From positions 18,711,956 through 18,775,955 of the forward strand of contig OX243817.1 of the NCBI GenBank assembly GCA_945859605.1: a stretch of DNA of 64,000 nucleotides. Reading direction: 5' to 3'. Positions 1-13,000 of the stretch are shown here, piece by piece. Position 1 is the stretch's first letter. The number at the start of each line of letters is the position of its first letter. The notes beneath the pieces were generated by a model. The model saw only the letters and a list, made by a program, of their open reading frames with translations. It had not been told where the DNA came from and did not search any database. The translations under genes were made by a program, and so were the position numbers. The DNA is from Lumbricus rubellus (Eukaryota > Annelida > Clitellata > Crassiclitellata > Lumbricidae).

Positions 1-1055
1 GGTTTGTTGCCTATGTGACTCTGATTTGCATAGGCCGAGTGATCTCTAACTTGTCGCTTTAGGCCTACACCGTCGTGAGGGTCGGTTATATTAGATTAGG
101 ATTAGTGATTAGATAGGCCTATTTTCTAATTCTAAAGTTACTGTATAATATTATGCCGATACCTTGGTTATGCCACGGTCACTATATGGTTCGAACGTTT
201 TTATACGCCCGCAACATAGGCCTAAGTGATTTTGACCGGAAGTTTGAGAAGTAGGTAAACGTGTAGTTTAGCGGCGTAAAATCATTTAACGAGCTATTAT
301 TATTTTCCACGAATCCAACTTGAGACCTCTGCTTTGGCAAGAATCCTCCCACTTCTATTAAACAGGAATATTTTGATCAATCCGACATCCATTTAGTAAG
401 AATTCTCTTCGCCAATCCATCGTGCATTCAATGCTGAAACCTGTGCAATTGGCGAATAATTTAAAACGCTAAAGTACACGTTTTTTCGACAAGTAGGCCT
501 ATGTTTTGCCAACTGTACAGAGTTAAATTATTTTAATTGTCAACTTATGATAAAATAAGCCCCTTCAGCTTTGCCTACTCCCTAGGCACGTAAGTAAGTA
601 AGTATGTTCATTATTATGAAAACTGCCTATGATGCACTTTGGTTTACATGGCATTTGAACAAGATAAAGTATCCTTGTCGAAAACATTTAACTCAGACAC
701 TCAGTTAGGTTGTCTGCCCATGCAGTCTTGACCTCATGGAGTAAATAAACGTCATGTCCTTTGAGTATAAATCTTGAATAGGCATTATATAAATTCAGAC
801 TGAATGAATAAAAGGAGTAGTGCATAGAGCCTCTGACCTCCATACTTTGGGGCACGGATTTGTGGAAAGGAAGAAATGCAGTATTGGGAGGCCACACAGT
901 ACTTTTATCTTAGGTATTTCAACAGCCTTTAATCCAGGCCTGTGCTTAGTGAAACTGTAAAATATAGCGTGAAACCAGTTTTGTGTTTTGTGTTTTTATT
1001 TGAATAGAGAGTTGTGCTGAAGTTGGGCGGTATCTTGTTTGATAAAAGAAGAACA
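1..1055. other. 5' flank of the dioxygenase gene, no gene seen
   Basis: AT-rich sequence with several TAGGCCTA-type octamers and no reading frame that looks coding. It should contain the promoter and 5' UTR of the plus-strand dioxygenase gene, but I see no clear TATA box or initiator. The reading frame is open for 14 codons upstream of the chosen ATG, so the UTR boundary is not fixed. Confidence 0.4.
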
Positions 1056-4000
1056 ATGTCAATATTTGACACAGAGCAGAATTCCTACACAATAAAGCCA
1101 CTTAAAATTGGTGTTGAAGTCTTCGACATTTGCCTACAAACCGATCCCCCACCACACATCATTGATCGGATCAAAGCGGATGTTCACAAGCACAGGATCA
1201 TGGTTTTCCGAGATCAAGGATTGGTCAGCGGCAAGAGACAAGTGGAGATCAGCAAATGGTTCGGGGACTTGGATTCAACGTTCTATAATCATCCGAGGTC
1301 ACCTGACCCGGATGTCTTTCGAGTGTCAAATGATGAAAGAGAAGGTTGCAGAAACGTTGGCCGAACTGGATGGCACGTGGATGGGAGTTTCCAGCCAGCA
1401 CCATTTGCCTACGCTATTTATCATATCGTTGAAGTCCCAAAGAAAGGCGACACAGGTAACACTGAAAACTCACATTTGACGAATGTCACTTATGATTATC
1501 AATAATGGGGTGGACTTGTTCCAGGTTTATGTGCTGCCATTCTGCTCAACAGAAAGTGGTTTTATATCGCCAAAGCTATTTAATATAACGTGCCATAATT
1601 GCCATACTGGTTAAAGTACCACACAAGGACTGCATTGCTGCAATATAATGCTATATACTTATTTTTTGCATAATCTCAGTGATGTTTATATGTCAACTTG
1701 TGTACTTGATATATCATAATCTGTATCTCCAAACCTTGACATTAACAAGAGCACACTGTATTTAGTTTCTAAATTCTTTAATTTCGAATAACAGAAATAT
1801 TGCAATAATCCACATGTTGACAACATTAATTTTTTTAAATTTATCTTCAGGTGCACATTTGTTACCTTTTAGAAGTTAAGCTTGTAAAATTATGAACTTG
1901 AAAACAAACAATATTGAAAGAGATTTTGTAATGGTTCACAGTCAGCTGTTAATAATAAAGTTCAAAAAGGTACAAGTAAAATGTTTACTAACATTTTGAA
2001 ACTTTCAAATTAAGGACAGTCATGAGGAATGGTTGTAGCACATTAAATTCCTGTAACATCAGCAATCTTCATACAAAACAAAGATAATTTAGAAACAGCA
2101 ATAAGAAACTGTAGAACTGATAAAATTTTTAATGACAAACTAAAATGAATTATGTTGAATAAATAATCAACTAAATAAGTTAATTAAATTAATATTCTAA
2201 GAAATTTGAAAATTACACTAAAGCACTTACTTGAAGAACGTTTTTGACCTGACTACAGCAACCAAACAATTGGATACTGCATGCAAATATTGTGTCCACA
2301 ATTCACCAAGTTATTACCGAGCATATACTAGACTTCAAACGTCTCATACATACATACATACATATGGTACATACATGCACTTCAGATAAGAAATTTAAAA
2401 TTGACCAACAAATAGTTTGTTTTCATTGCCCTTGCATACATGTTTTCCAGGAAGAAGAAGAACACAAAGTGGTCCAAATAAAAGCTGCTTTGGTGTAATA
2501 TAGAATGAATCTAATGAATGTCATAATTGACCGAATGCACATGATCCATATTTTTACAACAGTTTACATCAATTACCGGTGCTGAATAAATATAACAATA
2601 ACACAAATGTAGCATAATATTCCAAATGTTCAAAAGACATCTTCCTTTTAACAATATCAAAGTTTTCAGATACAATTGGCTTATTTGTTCTTGCTAGTGT
2701 GGAATTATATTGTACTTAACGAAATGTTTTTCTTCTGCGTGATAATTATTATGTGCCCCCTTCAAATAGGTTTCCAATGCAGGTTCCATAAAATGTCTAC
2801 AACTTTCTGAGTATTAGTTGGTCGCAGTAACTCAATCTTGCTTCATAGTCCAAATGTCTTTGTATTGAAATTGAAATGTGGTCTACTTAGCACTTTTCTA
2901 GTAATTATGTGAATATGTCAACTAAAGGGTAAAAATCTATAATCTTGAAAGCAAAACTGTTAGATTTTCCCAATCACAGGTTATATTTCATATCTTCTTT
3001 AGTACATGATCCTTCTTCTTTCTGCTTATTTCTGTGGTAATTTGGTTTTTATGCATTCTATTGTATACAAATTCAAATTATTGATCATTGTCATTTACTA
3101 TCTAGTCCTCAATGTTAAATTTATTCTGAAATATTATTAATAATAATTTTCGTTTATTCAACAATCTGGTTGGCAGGCCGCAACCGGTTACAGCGTACAA
3201 TTATGCAGTTTATACAATTGACAAGAGCACAGATCACAGAATACACTAATCTTAGCTATACTAACAGAACAGACAGCCTGCAATAATCAGTGCCAATAGC
3301 AACCTACAAAGCATGTCTGCGCTACGGGGCGCAAACTTGTTACCTCTCGCTCTCTATGCCAGCGTGTTATCCATTGCGGCCCCATTACATTAGCTTGTAA
3401 TGCTTCAGTCAAGCTCACGTGTTAAGCGCTGAAAGTTATCAGCACTTAACTCTTTAGTTGTTTTACACACTGCCAGAGGTTGAGCCAATAGAGATTCTCC
3501 ATATGGAAGGTAGCAGTCTTGCTCCAATATAATTGGAATGATGTTTGCTTTCCTGTTAACATCTGTTAGACTTTGGTGCATTAGGACATTGTCACGGAAA
3601 TAGCAGATGATGTCTGCCATGATCATCATGCACTGTTGATCCACCAAAAATTTAGATGTCACAATGATCAGAATTTTCTTGGTGGATTGTCTAGCTCGGT
3701 CCAGATCTAATTTTGACTGACCAAGCTGGATGTCCCTGTCAGGAAAAAACCCTGCAGAACAACAGTTAACAAATGTATTATATTTACCGGTACATAGTTC
3801 TTTACAAATTCATATTATACTGCTGGGTTTTAGAATTAGGACATTGTAAATTATACGTAAAACAATGCATTAAAAATGAGAGTAAACTAAATCATATTGC
3901 AAGCACCATTTTCACTTAACATAACTTGATAGTAAACAAATCTAGTTCTAAATGCTGGTTCGTACTTTTGTGGTAGTACAATTACCAGTACCATAGTTTT

Positions 4001-7000
4001 AATAACACTGGCTTATTTTTAGGCTGAATGCATTATGGAAAGTTTTCAGGCACTCCAACAGAGACACTTTAATATAAAAATAAACAACAGTAACAAAATA
4101 AGGCACTCCACTAAATAGAGTCTTGATGTAATTGTCTACGACTATCAGTCTAAGACTTAAAGCTTATAATCACAGCTAAGCTCAGAACTCGGTCAAAAAG
4201 TACAGATTGTTTACCTTTGTAAGGTGTAGGCAAATGAGTTTCCAAGCGCTGCAAAAGGTTGGCTGCAAACTCCATATCTCTGCCAGCATTCAAAATAATG
4301 AAGTCATATTCATAACCATTATTCTTTGCTTTAGTAAGAGGTTCCTGATAATCTTGCCAACTATTTTCATTTGAAGAAGGACTTTCTGTAGAATAATTGT
4401 CCAGTTTTGCTAAGTACTCTCTCAGCTCATCATCGTGTGTGATATCCTTATACTTTTTGCTTAATTCACGAAGAGCGGCCTTATCTTTAGCTGTTATGTC
4501 CTCATTGTCCTGGCTTTTTTTCATCATGTACTTGCACACAGTTATGAAATTTTTTGTATAGCCAGGACGTTCCATTTCTATGGCCAGCTTCAAGCATTCA
4601 ACTGCTGGCCGCCAGCTGTCCAATGCCCAAAGACAGTGTGCTAGACGGGCATGGGTTCGTGGATTTTTATACGCTTCTACTCGTTCTCTGGCTATCATCA
4701 AATACTCAAGGCTCTTTTCGAGGTCGGTTTCTCCTGTTTCCACTGCTTTCTCTTCCGTTTCGGGATCTACACCAAGATAGTAATAAATGTCTGCAATATC
4801 AAGTAATGTTGAGGCAGATCTGTAAGGGCAGTCGTCTATATACTCAAGAGCTTTCCTCAAAGTAGTTTTGGCAGCTTGAAAGCTCTCTTTCCTCTTCTGA
4901 ATGTTGGTGATCCTTTTTGCCTGCTTCAAACTAAACAGGTACTGTTTGCAGTAGATCTGGAAGCATGTTGCATAACCAAACCAGTTGCTCTTTATCTTAC
5001 CAGTTTTTTTGGTTGATTCTATCGACTCAGAAACCACTTTGAATGCCATTTCAAATTGATCTGACAAGCTCCAATTCATAAATGCTGGCAAAACGGTTTT
5101 TTATTTTGTAGTTGTGTGATAACTTTGAAGCTTCGGCATAGGCCTTGTAAGGGTCTGTATTACAGTACTGCAGTGTTTTGTTGTAATTGAATGAGTTGGG
5201 AGAAGTCCATTTAAGACACTTCTTTCCTTTGCCTGCAGCATTCTCGATGCTGAATGTATCCGCCAAATATGCTAATGCTAAGGCTTTCAGATAACTGTAG
5301 AAGTCACTGACTTCAGATGTTGCTTCTAGATGGATCCTATCACTTGCTCTCTCACTTTCCGTGCTGGCAGATTTAGGAAGTTGGTCACTCGCTCCGGGAT
5401 ATTGTTTAGCTTGTGTTTCATATATTTCTGCGAATTCAGTTAGCATCTGGACAAAGTTCGATCTTTCTGCAGGTTGGTTTCCTTCCGATCTGTATCTATT
5501 TTCAAACCGATATCTTGTTTTTGCTAGATAGAATTTCCAAACAAAGCACTCGTCATCTCGCATGCCATTTGATTTGCCAGATTCTATTGCTTTCTCAAAC
5601 CAGCCAATTGCAACTTTTAACTTATCTATGTCATCTGACTTTTCTTGACTGGCCACGTCTCCAACTAGAACGTAGGCTCTCTCAGCCAAGGCTTGGAATT
5701 TACGTAAGTTGACCTCTGGTAAATTTCCTTTGGTGAGTTCTAGCAGTCTGGTGTAAAGTTCAGTAGACTTTTTCACAAGAAGCAGCGAATTGTAAACTGA
5801 TATAAGGTTTGCGATGACATTGAGGTTTGTTGGGAATCTTTCGTGAAGCTTTTCCAAACGTTGCTTGATGCTTTGTTTCTTCTTTGGCATAACCCATCCA
5901 ACTGTCACTTGGAGGAGATTACTCGCACAGTTCAGAGCATCGTGCGCAATAGGAACTTCATCCTCACAGATCGTTTCAAGGTCTTCAAACTCTCCTGTGA
6001 TCGTTAAATTCAGCTTAAGGTGGAATGTGCCATGAATACTTTCATTTTCACGAGCCATCTGCTTGTCAATCTTCCAAATTTCTGTAAAAATGTATAACGA
6101 GCAATACATTGTCAGTGTTATACTGTAATTGAATACAAAATGCAAGTAAACAAATTATACAATTTAACGAAGGAGAGCTGAAGATTTCCTGTTTGATGTT
6201 CTCTTTCAAACTGGTGAAACTAGGGTTTAATTTGCTTGACAACCAAGCTAGACACAACACACTCGAAGAAATATAGTATCAAGAGCTTGCAATATAACTA
6301 TGATCAGCATTCCTCCTCACACTACACGTTTATTGCTACAAATTCATGTTACCTGGATCTTTAATTTGTTACAAAGGCCTATTATAAAGCAGTCACAATG
6401 AAGAAGGACATGAAGGAGTTTGATGTCTGCAGAATATTTCCACTGAACCAGACGTTTTCACCACTAATTAGTATAAGAAAATTAAGAATTGTAGAAAACT
6501 AACAGAGGTCAGACGTTGATTTATGTGGCCTTGGGGATGTGCAAGTGAGGACTTTACTGTTGCATTCTAAGAAAGACTAGAAGCAGGTTGAACCCTACAA
6601 CCCCCTGGCAGTTCTCACCCTACCACTAATATGGTAAATTTTCACCCTCATTGCTGACAGACGAAAGCTCATTTAGTGGTTCAACCGTCCAAAATACCAG
6701 TAAATAATTTAAGAGTTTAAAACTGATTCTGTGTACTTTGTGGCCATGACAGCAGCTGTGGATGAAATAATAAAGTAAGGCCTGAATGCGAAATTTACTC
6801 TGGCACCTGCAGTTCCGTGTAATATATTATTGTAAATAGTCATCAAAGAAATCTCGACTACAAAAACCTGATATAAATAGTGCTTGTTGGAATACCTATT
6901 ATGTTGGTCTGGTTGGCAGATCGTTGTCTGATGCCAGCTGATAGCTCGTAAGTAGGTCTGCTGTAGTCCCCGTCCTGCTTTAGACTAAACAATGATGGTC

Positions 7001-10000
7001 CGACACTGCTATTTCTTAACCCACTTGGGACACTTTCGAGAAAGCTAGAAATCTGCGTGAGAGTGAGACTATAGTCTGTCGGAACTTAAGCTTTTCTAGA
7101 AGCGGGCCGACTTCGAGAATCCGGTGCTAGGTTAAGGTCATAAATAAAAGTAGTTTCGGTTTCGATTTTGACCCGAGAGTAGAAATCGCAGAAACGTTTA
7201 TATTAACAAATAGAACTAGCTAGGTCGATCTGACCAAGTCCAATCGATACAATGGTTGTTCCAGCACACCTTGCCCGTCTACCGCAGTTTGACGTAGCTT
7301 ATAGCCTACAGTTCAGTATTGGCGATCTAGACAAGATGTTGAAATTTTCGAACTGCAAGATGTCAGCGCATCAGGTTCAGTGGCTGCGTCAGCTAGCAGA
7401 GTAGGCTAACTGTTATTCAGAGCAGTGCTTTTAGACAAGGCTTGGAATTCTAAAAGAGCTCCAGAAATCACTGTTAGAAGCAAATCATGTAACAATTTGC
7501 TAACTGGTGTTTCTAGACTAATTCGACCCCCCTGAAAACGAAAATCGCTGTTAGCAAGCTGGATTTTTATCGGTTCCATGAGAAAACAAGATGGCGGACA
7601 AAATGGCTGCCAATTGCTTCAAATAAATAAAAGTAAAGTATTTTATGTGATAGGAACACGGTTTTAGATTCTAAATTAAGACAATAGGGTCCAAGGAATG
7701 CAATGGAATCAAAGACATATATGTAGCACTGCAAGAAAATCAAAATGGCGGACAAAATGGCGTCCAGAATCTTAAATTGGTATTAATGAAGTTATGTATG
7801 CAATAGAAACATGATTTCAGAGTCTAAATTAGCTTTTTCTCTGTCAAGGAATGCGATAGAACCATGGTCAGATATGTAGCGCTGCTCAAAAACCAAAATG
7901 GCGGACAAAATGGCGTCCAGAATCTTAAAATGGCTATAAATGAAGTTATGTATGCAATAGAAGCATGATTTCAGAGTCTGAATAAACATTTTCGAGGTCA
8001 AGGAATGCGATGGAATCATGGTCAGATATGTAGCGCTGCACAAAAACCAAAATGGCGGACAAAATGGCGGCCAGAATCTTAAAATGGCTATAAATGAAGT
8101 TATGTATGCAATAGAAACATGATTTCAGAGTCTGAATAAACATTTTCGAGGTCAAGGAATGCGATGGAATCATGGTCAGATATGTAGCGCTGCAAAAAAC
8201 CAAAATGGCGGACAAAATGGCGGCCAGAATCTTAAAATGGCTATAGGTTAAGTCATGTATGCAAAGGAACCATGATTTCAGGGTCTAAGTCAACATTTTC
8301 GAGGTCAAAAAATGCGATGGAACCAATGTCACATATGTAGCACTGCAAGGAAACAAAAATGGCGGACAAAATGGCGGCCAGACTCCTACAATGGCTACAA
8401 GTGAAGTCATGTATGCAATCGGAATTTGATTTCAGTTTTTTTTACCAGGTCTTTGCGAGATGGCATATGGGGCCTGTGCTGTGGAATTTATCAACAATGT
8501 TCCCTTATTTGGCCTGAAATGATCATTCAAATTATCACAATTCCCTCAGCAAGCCTTAAACCAAGGAGCATTCTTCAAAAGAACACCTACGAAGTTATCA
8601 TGCATCACCTTATCACGGCGAATCAGGCATACTATCCCATCATCTGTATGGCATCTGGATCTGGCATCAATATCGTGCCATGAGCTTCCCTCAAAACTAC
8701 TGGCATGGGATGGTTTCTGAAAAGCAAATTGTCCGGTCAGCAACTTTTTAACAGAGGCAGGCATGGCATTTATTTTTAATATTTTATGTAGGGTCTCTTC
8801 AAGGGAGGCTACTCGGTATCACTCCCGACATAACCACGACTAAATGGGACAGTTTTTAGATTCTTAAGAAACAGAGTGAAGTGAGTTCAAGTGACCCATG
8901 GAGAACAAGTGCTGTGAAAAGGGATGGACATTTCAGGTTGTGGAACCAGCCACAGAGAATGAACGTCGCTGTCGACTAACAGCTCAGCTTGGTCCGCCAA
9001 CCGAAGAGTCGATCGACGCTGGACACCCGTGTTGGAAAACTGAGTTCTTGCAGATAAAATGGACTAGTCCCTCAAAGCACTGCCTAACCAACACACATAC
9101 TCTGTAGGCAATCCGCTGCGGGAAAGGGAGCCAATGCAAGACATCCCGTATATAATATGAGACATGATCAACGATATGCCCAATAGATTGTGTCGCAATT
9201 CATAGGACCAATTCCAGATAAATTATTGATGGGCAAGCAATGGTACACGCAATGCTTCAAGCAATAGGGACCTTCCAAAGGTGAAGACATACGGCGACCT
9301 GGCAAATACAATGGTTGCCCGTGTAAAGGTACTTTCAATTGGCTGCAAGAGGGTCAATAATTTTTGTCTTCGTTAGGTACTGGACCTGGACATTGCTCAT
9401 AAAAGGGAAGCCATACAGAAACTATGATCACAACTTTGTCACTGTATTGAGTTTTGAAATAGCGGTACTCCATTGTCGGAAAATTGGCTGAATGTTCTTG
9501 GTATGCCTGAAAGCAAAGGTGATCTAGCTTTATTCCTGTCCATTCAACTCTCAACAGTCACATTTGGATATTTGGAGATATAGATGCAGCTGTTGCTGGT
9601 GGTTCCGTGAAGGAAGAAAAGGTGTTGCCCACTACCGGGTCAGATGTGTATGACTTATATCTAACCATGTTTGGGTGATGGCTGGAATATCAGCAAAGCA
9701 GGAGTTCATCCAATTCACGCAACTATGAAGAAATATATTGGCTTTTCTTGCCATAACTGGATGTGATGTGTTATTTACCAGGAATGAACTGAAAGAATGC
9801 ATGAATAACCTACTTGGAAACTTCTCACTTGCCTTTTACATTGGAAACATTCCCCTATGAGCTCATTAACAAACTGTAATTTGGAAAAAAGCCTATCTTC
9901 CATATATTGATGCTCAGACACCATCCTCATCAAGACGGAGTGCAGCGGAAGAAAGTAATCTTTACTAGTGTGGCCTGGCATTGGTCCTGCGCCGCAGTCA

Positions 10001-13000
10001 CATTGTAGAGTTTATCTTCAAATCATGAGAAGTTAATAAGCATAGCATCGAGCCCTGCTGTGATCTTGCCATGTACACTTATGTACAATTGCATGAACAG
10101 GAACAATGCTTGAATTAACTCTACTCTGCATACATAGCAGACAAGTCATGAAACATTGGAACAATTGATAGGACAAGTTATGAAACATTGAGGCATAAAT
10201 ATTGCGCCAGCAATAGTTAAAGAGTGCAGAGCAATCATAAGCTACTAAAGTATTTCCACTATACGATTTCACTGCATTAAGCTCAATGGTATGTATATAG
10301 AAGATAGAATGTGACTTTCTTGGAATTATTCTACCAAGAAAACACTAACTAGTTCAATCTGAAATCATGTCTCTATCACATACATTCAGTACAGTACATC
10401 ATCTATAGCCAGTTAAAGCTGTTTTCCACCATTTTGGTTTTTGGTTTTCTGGCAGTGTCACGTAACATATGATGTACCTTTAACTAAATCACATTCCTTG
10501 ACTCGGAAATTTTCAGGTACATACTGGAATCATATTTCCATTAGATACAGAACTTCACTAATAACCAATTCAAGAATATGACCGCAGTGCATTTGCAGGC
10601 GGTTCATTAAAGTATATACTTACTTACTTACCTATTTTGTCCACCACTCTGATTTTCTTGCAGTGCTACATATGTGATGTTGATTCCATCGCATTCTACG
10701 GCCTCGAAAATGTTGACTTAGACCCTGAAGCGATTTTAACCTATAGCGATTTTAAGATTCAGGCCGCCATTTTGTCCGCCATTTTAGTTTTTGGGCAGCG
10801 CTACATATCTGACCATGATTCCATCGCATTCCTTGACCTCGAAAATGTTTATTTAGACTCTGAAATTATGTTTCTATTGCATACATAACTTCATTTATAG
10901 CCATTTTAAGATTCTGGCCGCCATTTTGTCCGCCATTTTGGTTTTTGAGCAGCGCTACATATCTGACCATGGTTCCATTGCATTCCTTGACCTCGAAAAT
11001 GTTGATTTATACTCTGAAATCATGTTTCTATTGCATACATAACTTCATTTATACCAATTTAAGATTCTGGCCGCCATTTTGTCCGCCATTTTGATTTTCT
11101 TGCAGTGCTACATATATGTCTTTGATTCCATTGCATTCTTTGGACCCTATAGTTTTAATTTAGAATCTAAAACCGTGTTCCTATCACATAAAATACTTTA
11201 CATTTATTTATTTGAAGCAATTGGCAGCCATTTTGTCCGCCATCTTGTTTTCCCATGGAACCGATAAAAATCCAGCTTGCTAACAGCGATTTTCGTTTTC
11301 AGGGGGGTCGAATTAGTCTAGAAACACCAGTTAGCAAATTGTTACATGATTTGCTTCTAACAGTGTAATTTTCAGATCCCAAGCCTGGTCTATTTCACCC
11401 ACGCCTGTGTGCATAAGCTGGCTTCCGAGTCATTTGTTGTAGGCCTGCACAGTCGTCAGTGTGTTACGAATCATCGGCCAGTGCGAACAGGGCTAAGCTA
11501 CGGGAGATAGGCCTAATCCTAGGCTACTGTATCATTATGTAGTTCAGTAGTGATCAATGTGATGCAAAACAAACTCACAGTGCACAATGCTGTAAAATAC
11601 ATATGTAGCTTCCAGCTTTCTAACAGGAATTGAGACACCCGACTCCCGAGTAGTTTCTTTTATGAGGTGCTATCATGCTATGTAAATACTTGAATGAACC
11701 AGTACAATTATTTCTTGTATAACAGCATATTGTATTATATTGTACTATTATTGCATATATTACAACTTAATGTTAAGTTCCACTTATAGTTATCTAGACA
11801 TAACCAACATTTTCTTACATCACGTGTACCAGTTTTTGCACCTTTGAATGAACTCATTCTGCGGCTACCAGATGAAAAACGACATCGGTGGGAAAGACTT
11901 TGGATGGTCAGTGACCGCAGGACCAACCGCATTCATCCTCTTATCTACTCTCATCCCAGAACAGGATTAAAGGTTGTGTATAAAACTTGCTCTACATTTA
12001 AACACCGAAGCCAGAAATTTGTCACACTTCCAACTGAAGCATTAAACTACTAGCAAATGCATGTTAACATTTAAAGAAATTTGGTCACAAAGTGAATATT
12101 TCGGTTACGAGAGTCCACCCATAGGCAGATCGGCACCAGTCACTTTGCCTACACAAGGGACACTGATCAGGCAGAGGGGAGCAAGTGTACCAGTAGAATT
12201 GACAGACATAGGACACACACAAGCTAGGAAATGAAAGGTGAAGGGCACAGGCAGGAGGTGGAAGTACGTTATGAAGGTAGTTTCAACCTTCAAGACAGTA
12301 AAAGTATTAGCATATTTTATACATTTTATAAAAGTATTCTCTATTATAAAGACAAAGACTCATGTACCCGGTACACTACTGTTTTATCAACTTTTGCACC
12401 TCAAATAATGGTTACAACAAAAAAGGAAAGTCTCAGTTACAGCAAGTGTCATAAAATACGGCAACAGTTCATGCCAAACCGCTTGTGCTTGCTGCAGAAG
12501 TGCTTCAAATGACAAAACAGCAGTCGCTATGAATTGTGCTACCTGCCGTCTATTATTGCATGGCACTGAATAAAGCGATATTCTATTTCTGTTTTCATTT
12601 ATTAACTGCCGTAGAAATGTCTTTTTGTGCAGACATTGTGTTTTCACTTGGGAATGACGGAAGCATTTGTATGGGACTATGGCCAACGGGAGGAGAGGTT
12701 TACCGATTGGGCAGAGACAACTAGAATTCTCAACGAAATACAAGAAGAGTTTGTCCGAGACGGGGGTTCAATACAGTACGCACATCAAGTGAGTTGGGAA
12801 AAAATTCTGCTTTATGCCGGAAATTGCTTTTAAAACTTTATCATCTGATTTGTGCTGTGTAGAATAAATTCCTGATTCAACTTTGGAAGTTAAGGCTTTT
12901 TTGTGAATTACGTTTCAGTGGCAACAGGGAGACTTCATTATTTCGGACAATTTGGCAGTCGGTCATGAGGCAAGTCCTGAAACTCAATTCTTAACCGAAG

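Larger units (their letters stand above)
7469..11365. mobile_element. 3.9-kb DNA transposon with ~0.95-kb tandem-repeat inverted arms
   Basis: The ends are CACTGTTAGAAGC (left) and its exact complement GCTTCTAACAGTG (right). Both are followed inward by the same unique segment (TTAGCAA...CCCCCCTGAAAACG) and then by repeat arrays in opposite orientation. The interior (about 8440-10380) has only stop-riddled frames. I see no convincing target-site duplication: the flanks AAT and TAA are ambiguous. The CACT(G) start is reminiscent of CACTA-type elements, but the superfamily is not established. The element sits in intron 1 of the dioxygenase gene. Confidence 0.8.

Noticed and set aside
7792..8215. 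Two overlapping minus frames with repeated peptides
   Set aside because: They are translations of the 154-bp arm units.
7469..11365. Assignment of the large element to CACTA
   Set aside because: Only the CACTG start suggests it; no 2-3-bp duplication or transposase was confirmed.
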